Below are positions 6,901 to 11,396 of a DNA stretch of 11,396 nt, piece by piece. Origin of the DNA: Holophagae bacterium (GTDB lineage Bacteria > Acidobacteriota > Thermoanaerobaculia > Thermoanaerobaculales > Sulfomarinibacteraceae); assembly GCA_030609785.1 (NCBI GenBank), contig JAUWTC010000035.1:1-11396 (forward strand), read 5' to 3'. The number at the start of each line of letters is the position of its first letter. Position 1 is the first letter of the stretch. The notes under the pieces were generated by a model, which saw nothing but the letters and a program-made list of their open reading frames with translations, made no database searches and was not told the DNA's origin. Made by a program: the position numbers and the translations under genes.

Positions 6901-7351
6901 CGCCGGTGTCGATCTCCTGACCCGGACGAAGCCTCAGGGTTGCCACCGCAACCGACGACGGCCGTGCGGTCGGCGCCAACAGGGCTCGGGTCGGCACGAC
7001 GATGAGATCGATTTCGTCCCGGGCTATGCGGTCCAACAGACGGACCGCGTCCAGCCTCGCGGCCAAAGGCGGCTCGACGCCCTGGTAGATCGAAGCAAGA
7101 TCTTCGGGCACAATCCCCGTCCGGAGATCGGGTCGAAGCAACGCGAGAACCGCCGCAAATTCTTCGGCCTCAGCTGCATGAGGCACGATGATCAGGGTCC
7201 GGCCACCCGCAAAGAACGCCGGGTCGATCGCAGCCGCCACCAGGGCCCTGGCCCCGGGAACGATGCCGCCGATCGCCAGATTCGGCAGCCCCCGGCGCAT
7301 CACCTCGGAGAGGTCCTTGAGGTCCGGAAGGGGCAGCTGGTGGCCGCTCAC
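3974..7351 (-). CDS. mfd: Transcription-repair coupling factor Mfd
   Basis: Mfd is the ATP-dependent DNA translocase that removes RNA polymerase stalled at lesions and recruits the UvrA/UvrB excision machinery. At 1125 residues it is close to the usual 1100-1180. In order I see a UvrB-like N-terminal module (to about 260, with AIRGSVVDV), the RNA-polymerase-interacting domain with HMDHGIGRFTGF (RID, Asp about 476), Walker A GDVGFGKT (618-625), Walker B/motif II DEEQ (719-722), motif III SATPIPRT, motif V ENGLDIPNANTLL, motif VI QLRGRVGRS (about 889-897) and the C-terminal TRCF domain with GAGNMLGAEQHG. No key motif is missing. I chose GTG 7351, which lies two bases after the stop of the GWxTD gene. 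A longer frame to 7624 would run antiframe through that gene. An ATG at 7300 is an alternative start, and no strong ribosome site is seen at either. Translation is probably coupled to the upstream gene. Confidence 0.98.
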   Translation of the reverse strand: MSGHQLPLPDLKDLSEVMRRGLPNLAIGGIVPGARALVAAAIDPAFFAGGRTLIIVPHAAEAEEFAAVLALLRPDLRTGIVPEDLASIYQGVEPPLAARLDAVRLLDRIARDEIDLIVVPTRALLAPTARPSSVAVATLRLRPGQEIDTGDLAHGLAVAGYRRVDLAEEAGDCAIRGSVVDVHTGGETAFRLEMDDLRIDRIRRFDPTDQRGVEGEVETLEILPLDVFPFSDDRTDGLAAMLESEFPALASQIRSGVERRLWWGACHLLEPEPLSWLDLGRSVIVCDRDEVLGELERWFKVQGREWRTQDERGVHLPDPSRLLFATEVLRAQIEAPDLRIERLEVVDGTTRWWRLQTHPMESFIRRIPDLVPNIRRRRAEDFVQILAVATEGEERRFAHLLEGGEVVPVAGIPGPNEVSICRCGVREGFIWDGGLAVYGRRALTAVPRPRPRRKGVSAFTSDLRDLKPGDLVVHMDHGIGRFTGFRRIAVEGRHAEMLSLEYQSGDSLMVPVERADLIQKYASGEVESHPKLDRLGGATWARRKARVKKAVREMAAELLRLAAVRRAATGFAFSPDSPWQKEFEEAFAWDLTLDQAQAVVDIKGDLESSRPMDRLLCGDVGFGKTEVAIRAAFKAVLDGKQVAVLAPTTILVEQHMETFRERMTGFPVEVEMLSRFVSPARSKEIVQELKDGRIDIVVGTHRLLGAEIGFRDLGLVILDEEQRFGVRQKERLKKLRTEVDVLAMSATPIPRTLNMAFSGLRDISLIETPPRDRQAIETVVLEFSEDIVREAILHELERGGQVFFVHNRVRSIGAFADWLRTLVPEARVVVAHGQMSERHLEKAMHAFLEGEADVLLATAIIENGLDIPNANTLLVNRADRFGLAQLYQLRGRVGRSDRMAYASFLVPPGQALSDTARARLAAVQEFCELGAGFRIAARDLEIRGAGNMLGAEQHGFMEAVGFETYCRLLEESIAELEGRESPVRREVELKLGLDVQLPGDFIPEPALRLSFYKRLAACDDDEALIDLLDEIVDRYGAAPPQLDNLAAGQQLRIAARNARIISVMRRSGVWRLRLDGEAAPPASLAQVLGTVPGARITPTGEITLPDDDGRLGARELKDLLVALVA

Positions 7352-7353
7352 CG

Positions 7354-8838
7354 TCAGTCTGTGACAAACACGACAGGCAACTTTGTGGTCGACGAAGCCC
7401 CGCTGTCGGTGTCCTTGATAGTGACCTTTAAATCGTAACGGCGGTCTGTAGACAACGCCTCGAGGGGCAACTGTGTACCCCACACCCAGGTCGAAGAACC
7501 CGCCGGCGAGAAATGAGCGGGTTGGGATGGCTGCGCAGGCGTCGTCTTGCCATCGATATACCATCGCATTCGAACGGTCCCGGTGCGAGCGACCTCCTCG
7601 GCCTCCGGCAGGACCAGCAGGCAAAAAATCGAGAGATTCTCACCCTTGAGGTAGCGCCCATCCGGCCGAACTGCCAGGTGGTATCCACCGAAGATGAACG
7701 GTTCACCAACGGCCGCACCGGGGCGCTGTTCGACCGAAGAACCGGCAAATGCCGGCGTGATGAAAGTCTCGGCGTCGCCCTCAAACGTGAGGTCAAACCG
7801 TTCGGCATGGAGAACACCACCGGCATCGGCCAAGGCTACATCAAGAACTGATGAACCGTCCGGCGCAGGGATGGCCGTCTCGTACACGACACCAAGAGGC
7901 CCTGCCAATCCCGAAATCGCCGTCCGGAAGCTGCCCACGATTTCACCACCATGGCTCAGCCGGCCGACCAACGTCGTTGCCGCCGGGGCATCCGCAGGCA
8001 TCCGCACGCTGAGCCAACCAAGGTTGACGCCGGGACCCGCGGCGCCCTGGGCCACATCCGCCACAACACCCTCAACGGTCTTTCCCGAATCCAACCAGGC
8101 CAGTTCTTCTGGTGTCGCCGGAGGCACATCAGGAATCAAACCGAATACCGGCACGGACTCGAGATCGGGATGAACCACCAGCGCTGATGGCGCCGCGTTC
8201 AGGACCGATGCAGCATCGGCCGACTTGCGAATTCCCAACTGTGTACGGTACTGGCCGATGCCTTCGTGGTCGAAAAAGGCAAACGTAATCAAATCACTCT
8301 TGGTCGGCCACTCGATACCGTTTGGCAATTGGTCCTGGGCGTAACCCCACAGACCCGCCCTGCCCTTATTGAGGTTGAAACTGACACCCTGCATCTGGAT
8401 ATGCGCATCGTTGTCCGATGAACTGGGACGAGGAGGCTGACCTGTTCGATAGAGCCTGGCCAGGGATTCGCCGATTTCAACGTGGCGGTATTCTTTGGGC
8501 CCCCCAAGAAGGATCAAGGTCCTGCCACGATCAGTCAGTGCACCCCGACGCTCCTCCTCGGCAAACTCGGCATCGGCATGCGCAACTCTCAAATCGAACT
8601 GGATGCGGAATTCGTTTTCCCGGGTTGAGAGATCCGGATCCCTCTTGGCCCAAAACAGTTCGATGAAATCTTCAGCCGCCTGATCGCCGGCAACCGCAGA
8701 CCAGATCGAACGCTCGACTTCGGTCAGAAGAAATCCCACGGGGCCTTCCGCCCAGTCTCGATACTCGTCACTGAGTTCCGCCGAAACCGGAAGGACCGCC
8801 AACACACACACAACACCAAACAGCAGGACATTCTTCAT
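7354..8838 (-). CDS. GWxTD-domain secreted protein
   Basis: A 494-residue exported protein. Residues 1-20 form a signal peptide (Lys2, hydrophobic core, cut after Val-Ser-Ala); there is no lipobox Cys at the cut. Residues about 24-120 match the GWxTD domain found in Acidobacteriota, Bacteroidota and relatives: EYRDWAEGPVGFLLTEVERS, FWAKRDPDLSTRENEFR (62-78), then TDRGRTLILLGGPKEY. The namesake motif is altered: Gly-Trp-x-Thr-Asp reads Gly-Ala-Leu-Thr-Asp (99-103), so the Trp is missing. The remaining 370 residues are beta-rich and probably form immunoglobulin-like or sandwich domains, ending with KVTIKDTDSG and a short strand. The function of the family is unknown. ATG 8838 has GGAGG five bases upstream; an upstream ATG at 8931 would spoil the signal peptide. 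mfd begins two bases after its stop. Confidence 0.9.
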   Translation of the reverse strand: MKNVLLFGVVCVLAVLPVSAELSDEYRDWAEGPVGFLLTEVERSIWSAVAGDQAAEDFIELFWAKRDPDLSTRENEFRIQFDLRVAHADAEFAEEERRGALTDRGRTLILLGGPKEYRHVEIGESLARLYRTGQPPRPSSSDNDAHIQMQGVSFNLNKGRAGLWGYAQDQLPNGIEWPTKSDLITFAFFDHEGIGQYRTQLGIRKSADAASVLNAAPSALVVHPDLESVPVFGLIPDVPPATPEELAWLDSGKTVEGVVADVAQGAAGPGVNLGWLSVRMPADAPAATTLVGRLSHGGEIVGSFRTAISGLAGPLGVVYETAIPAPDGSSVLDVALADAGGVLHAERFDLTFEGDAETFITPAFAGSSVEQRPGAAVGEPFIFGGYHLAVRPDGRYLKGENLSIFCLLVLPEAEEVARTGTVRMRWYIDGKTTPAQPSQPAHFSPAGSSTWVWGTQLPLEALSTDRRYDLKVTIKDTDSGASSTTKLPVVFVTD

Positions 8839-8857
8839 CACCGCCTCCGAGCCGGAG

Positions 8858-8884
8858 AGTGTACCGTGGCAACATCTGAAGCAA
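8858..8884 (-). promoter_or_regulatory. Weak candidate promoter for the GWxTD-mfd pair
   Basis: On the minus strand TTGCTT (8884-8879) and TACACT (8863-8858) lie 15 bases apart, about 20 bases before the GWxTD start codon. TACACT matches TATAAT at 4 of 6 positions, and the spacing is two bases short. A short leader is plausible, but the call is tentative. Confidence 0.2.
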
Positions 8885-8931
8885 AAGGGCGATGGTGGAT
8901 CGTTGCCCTTCCTCTGCCGGCGGGGCCGCAA

Positions 8932-9148
8932 CTGTCCCGGACGCTGTTTGCTGTCGCTGGCGCCGCCAACTGACGCTGGTTGCTGGCGCGGCTCCTGTCC
9001 CGGACACTGTTCTCCATCCCCAGCCTTCGGGGCCGCTTAGGAACCGACACCAGGCCGAAGGTCTGCCGAGCCAACCGGCTCGGGCCCGCGAAGCGGGTTG
9101 TGTGGGCTGGCGCCCCCGCTCGGTGCATTTCCCTCAACGGGCTTCAAT
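8932..9148 (-). repeat. Dispersed repeat, long structured copy (B)
   Basis: On the minus strand this matches the repeat at 2764-2874 in four collinear blocks, starting with 34 of 35 identical bases (9148-9114). The middle part, absent from the short copy, is strongly self-complementary: CCGAGCC/GGCTCGG (9066-9072 with 9077-9083, 4-base loop), CCCGC/GCGGG (9085-9089 with 9093-9097, 3-base loop), and CCTTCGG/CCGAAGG (9024-9030 with 9055-9061). Two near-identical 17-mers beginning CTGTCCCGGAC (8932-8948 and 8995-9011; 16 of 17) repeat directly 63 bases apart. No protein family is recognisable in any frame. It may be a mobile structured repeat of the REP type or an RNA gene; the sequence alone cannot decide. 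Confidence 0.75.
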
Positions 9149-9185
9149 TCAGATGATGGGAGATCACCGCCCCTTGAGGGAAATG
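9126..9185. repeat. 16-bp inverted repeat at the end of copy B
   Basis: CATTTCCCTCAACGGG (9126-9141) and CCCCTTGAGGGAAATG (9170-9185) pair at 15 of 16 positions around a 28-base spacer. The same 16-mer occurs at 2771-2786 in the short copy. The spacer and the second arm are outside the part shared with the short copy, so two repeat ends may meet here head to head. Confidence 0.75.
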
Positions 9186-9186
9186 A

Positions 9187-9228
9187 CCTCGGCGGCCTAC
9201 GGCGTTGGCCGAGACTCGATCGCCGAGG
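9187..9228. repeat. 8-bp inverted repeat CCTCGGCG/CGCCGAGG
   Basis: CCTCGGCG (9187-9194) and CGCCGAGG (9221-9228) are perfectly complementary around a 26-base loop, which itself contains two GGCC tetramers. It directly follows the arm at 9170-9185, so the secondary structure continues past the recognised repeat. Confidence 0.5.
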
Positions 9229-9247
9229 CTCTCGCCGTGGGTTGCCC

Positions 9248-9310
9248 GGTCAGGCATTCTTCGCAACGTCCCTGGTCTCGGGAGGTCTGCCCGGTGAAGA
9301 AGGCCTGACC
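9248..9310. repeat. 15-bp inverted repeat downstream of the P-loop ATPase gene
   Basis: GGTCAGGCATTCTTC (9248-9262) and GAAGAAGGCCTGACC (9296-9310) pair at 14 of 15 positions around a 33-base loop. It lies about 60-125 bases past the ATPase stop codon. A second small hairpin, CAAGAG/CTCTTG (9325-9340, 4-base loop), lies between it and the stop. Either could take part in termination or 3'-end protection of the EF-G/ATPase transcript, but neither has a T-run. The larger one may equally belong to the neighbouring repeat cluster. Apart from these hairpins I see nothing in 9311-9371. Confidence 0.55.
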
Positions 9311-9371
9311 CCGCACGCCCCGTCCAAGAGGGCGCTCTTGAATTTCCAGGTACTGAGAGCTGATCGCTTCT

Positions 9372-10091
9372 TTACCGCTTCACTCCCGATTTCAGGAGCA
9401 GCGTTTTCGGATTGAGCAGGATGTTGAGGTCCTTGTCGATCACTTGGTCCTGATCCTTGATCACGTGGAGCCGAATGCGGTTGTCGTGGGGATCCAGGCT
9501 GAAGGCGAGGTCCACAAAATCCTCGAAGCTCTGAGCGCCGGCCGGAAGATGCCCGGGCTCGGGCTTCGGATCATCACGGTGGGTCCTGAAGGCCATCCAC
9601 ATCTCAGCGCCGACTTCCCCGGCAATAGCACGGAGAGCCTCGATCGTCTTGGGTTTCAGTTCGGCGGAGTCCAGACGGTCGAGAATGACGACATCGGGCG
9701 TGAAATCCATGGCCGATCGCAAGAGATCCAACGCCTGCCGAAAGCGGTCAATCGAGAAGGAGCCACCGCCGTAGGTATGGATATGGCGATGCCGCTCAAC
9801 CTCGAGTTGAATGGCCGCCCAGTGCTCCAGTTTCTTCTCACGCCGGAGCATCTCCATCAGCAGATCGTCGTACCAGGTCCGAACCTTGTCTACGCTCCGC
9901 TCCAGCGAGATGTGGAGCACCTTCTGGCCCGAGAGGAGGGCATCGATCCCGATACCCACGATAAAGGCAGTCTTGCCGACGCCGGCTCGACCCAGGACCA
10001 GGGCCAGCTTGCCGGGGCCGGGGCCGGGGTGACCGTCACGCTCAAGCAGGGTCCTCGGGGATCGCCGCAATCCAAACATCAGATTTGTCAT
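9372..10091 (-). CDS. RecA-fold P-loop ATPase coupled to EF-G gene
   Basis: A 239-residue soluble protein with a RecA/KaiC/DnaB-like ATPase core. Walker A is GRAGVGKT (34-41), placed after a short basic N-terminus and a Gly/Pro linker. A strand KVLHISLE with Glu64 sits where RecA-fold ATPases carry the catalytic Glu. Walker B is DVVILDRLD (133-141). A later segment, [13 protein letters not shown], may be a sensor strand. Residues 67-105 are helical and charged ([19 protein letters not shown]) and could be an inserted or coiled segment. No helicase or zinc domain is attached. The ATG overlaps the EF-G stop (ATGA), with AGGAGG seven bases upstream, so the pair is translationally coupled. I recall similar short ATPases annotated only as cytoplasmic or hypothetical proteins in deltaproteobacteria and Acidobacteriota; the function is unknown. 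A link to translation is inferred only from the overlap. Confidence 0.85.
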   Translation of the reverse strand: MTNLMFGLRRSPRTLLERDGHPGPGPGKLALVLGRAGVGKTAFIVGIGIDALLSGQKVLHISLERSVDKVRTWYDDLLMEMLRREKKLEHWAAIQLEVERHRHIHTYGGGSFSIDRFRQALDLLRSAMDFTPDVVILDRLDSAELKPKTIEALRAIAGEVGAEMWMAFRTHRDDPKPEPGHLPAGAQSFEDFVDLAFSLDPHDNRIRLHVIKDQDQVIDKDLNILLNPKTLLLKSGVKR

Positions 10092-11396
10092 GATTCGTCC
10101 TCCTGGCCTTTCTTGGAGCCGTACTCTTTGAGCAGCTCCTCGGACACCTCACGCGGCACCGGGGCGTACCTCGAAAATTCCATGGTGAATTCGGCCTTGC
10201 CCTGGGTTGCCGACCTCAGATCGGTCGAGTAGCCGAACATCTCTGCCAGGGGCACGTCTCCGTCCACCCGGGTGAACCCACCGTCGTCTGCGGATCCGGC
10301 GATGACGCCGCGACGCTGCATCAAGGAGCGGTAGATGGCGCCCTGGAACTCCGCCGGCCCCTCAACGGAGACCCGCATGACGGGCTCGAGGATGCGCGGC
10401 TTGGCCCTTTTATAGGCCTCCTTGAACGCCGCGAGGCTGGCGATCTGGAAGGCCATGTCGGACGAATCAACCGCGTGGGAATTGCCGTCCTCCAGGACCG
10501 CGCGCACTCCAACGATCGGGAATCCAATCAAACCACCCTTGGGCAGGGCACTCTTGAAACCCTTGTCACAGGCGCCGATGTACTCCGTCGGAATCCTGCC
10601 GCCCCGGACTTCATTGGCGAACTCGTAGTCGCCCTCGTCCCATGGTTCGAGGTAACCGACAACCTTGGCGTACTGACCGGAGCCACCGGTTTGCTTCTTG
10701 TGGATATAGTCGAAGTCCGCCCGTCGGCTGAGTGCCTCACGGTAGGCGACCTGAGGCGCCCCGGTCTCGACCTCGGCGTTGTACTCACGCCGCATGCGCT
10801 CGATATAGACCTCGAGGTGCAGTTCGCCCATGCCGGAGACGATCGTCTCACCGCTCTCCTGGTCGAGGCCGACCCGGAAGGTCGGATCTTCCTTGGTAAA
10901 GCGCGACAGGGCCTTGCCCATGTTGGTCTGAGCCTTGGAATCGATCGGCGTCACCGACAACGAAATCACCGGTTCGGGCACGTACATCGAAGTCATGGCA
11001 AGCCGCGGACCCTCACCAACGAAGGTGTCGCCCGTGTGGCAGTCGATGCCGAACAGACCAACGATATCGCCGGCCTCCCCCGTCACGATGTCTTCCATCT
11101 TGTCGGCGTGCATGCGGACCAGGCGGCCGATCTTGATCTTCTTGCCCGTGCGGGTCTGCCAAACGGTGTCACCCTTGCTCAAGGTGCCCTGATAGACCCG
11201 GATGAAGGTCAGCTGACCGTAGCGGCCCTCGTCCAGCTTAAAGACATAGGCCACCGTCTGCTTACTCGCGTCGGACACCAGCTCGACCGGAGCGTTGTCG
11301 TCATCCAGGTCGACAGCCTCGATCGGAATGTCATCCGGACAGGGCAGGAGCGCGATGACGGCATCCATCAAGGGTTGCACGCCCTTGTTCTTGTAC
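10088..11396 (-). CDS. fusA: Elongation factor G, spdEFG1/mitochondrial EFG1-like, 5' part off the window
   Basis: The last 435 residues of a translation GTPase that moves tRNA and mRNA through the ribosome; the GTPase domain and start lie to the right of the window. The first visible codons read [13 protein letters not shown], the end of domain G. Domain II follows (about 40-130), with [13 protein letters not shown] and [13 protein letters not shown]. Domain III has [21 protein letters not shown] and [11 protein letters not shown] (187-197). Domain IV has [14 protein letters not shown], and domain V has [29 protein letters not shown]. The RMHADKMED / FGIDC signatures and [16 protein letters not shown] resemble mitochondrial EFG1 (GFM1) and the spdEFG1 subfamily rather than classical E. 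coli FusA. An internal GTG at 11380 is not the start, because the upstream residues are conserved. Its TGA overlaps the ATPase start. Confidence 0.95.
   Translation of the reverse strand, partial: YKNKGVQPLMDAVIALLPCPDDIPIEAVDLDDDNAPVELVSDASKQTVAYVFKLDEGRYGQLTFIRVYQGTLSKGDTVWQTRTGKKIKIGRLVRMHADKMEDIVTGEAGDIVGLFGIDCHTGDTFVGEGPRLAMTSMYVPEPVISLSVTPIDSKAQTNMGKALSRFTKEDPTFRVGLDQESGETIVSGMGELHLEVYIERMRREYNAEVETGAPQVAYREALSRRADFDYIHKKQTGGSGQYAKVVGYLEPWDEGDYEFANEVRGGRIPTEYIGACDKGFKSALPKGGLIGFPIVGVRAVLEDGNSHAVDSSDMAFQIASLAAFKEAYKRAKPRILEPVMRVSVEGPAEFQGAIYRSLMQRRGVIAGSADDGGFTRVDGDVPLAEMFGYSTDLRSATQGKAEFTMEFSRYAPVPREVSEELLKEYGSKKGQEDES

Noticed and set aside
7352..7624. N-terminal extension of Mfd to an upstream ATG
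   Set aside because: The extra 91 residues overlap the end of the GWxTD gene in another frame and do not resemble any Mfd N-terminus.
8838..9137. 99-codon minus-strand frame across the repeat region
   Set aside because: It coincides with the hairpin-rich repeat, is Arg/Ala/Pro-rich, and runs into the GWxTD start region. No ribosome site or domain is seen.
8892..9308. 138-codon plus-strand frame across the repeat region
   Set aside because: It is composed of repeat arms and hairpins, with low-complexity Arg/Pro content and no domain.
8932..9310. CRISPR array or integron attC sites
   Set aside because: The repeats are not regularly spaced direct copies with unique spacers, and I could not find paired attC core sites. 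No cas or integrase gene is nearby.
9444..10232. 262-codon plus-strand frame opposite the ATPase and EF-G genes
   Set aside because: It spans the junction of two real opposite-strand genes and has no family features, so it is a shadow frame.

Overview
The window looks like a high-GC chromosomal segment from an Acidobacteriota-type bacterium, possibly Thermoanaerobaculia. This is an inference. It rests on a GWxTD-family secreted protein, an EF-G of the mitochondrial-EFG1/spdEFG1 type, a DUF11-type secreted protein, and a gene remnant ending in the DGFE-x-GDTS-x-WS tail often seen in secreted proteins of such genomes. I see no phage, plasmid, CRISPR, tRNA or rRNA signature.

Left part (1-2970). 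A leftward secreted DUF11-type protein runs off the left edge. A 422-bp gap follows, holding the 3' remnant of a second secreted protein. Then come two rightward, translationally coupled genes: a uridine-phosphorylase-like enzyme and a DUF2461 protein. The end of the DUF2461 gene has been overwritten by a dispersed repeat (2764-2874).

Middle part (2971-8838, all leftward). In transcription order this holds a GWxTD-domain secreted protein, the transcription-repair coupling factor Mfd starting two bases after it, a 350-bp gap with a low-complexity dispersed repeat, and a four-helix membrane protein with a C-terminal zinc ribbon.

Right part (8839-11396, leftward). The C-terminal two thirds of an spdEFG1-like elongation factor G is followed, with an ATGA overlap, by a RecA-fold P-loop ATPase. 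Between this pair and the GWxTD gene lies a 533-bp gap full of inverted repeats. It includes a longer, opposite-strand copy of the repeat that ends the DUF2461 gene.

Most genes here are housekeeping or ordinary envelope genes. The least explained items are the structured dispersed repeat family (2764-2874 and 8932-9310), its creation of a new C-terminus for the DUF2461 protein, and the tightly coupled EF-G/P-loop ATPase pair. I found no clear evidence of a complete new defence or mobile system.
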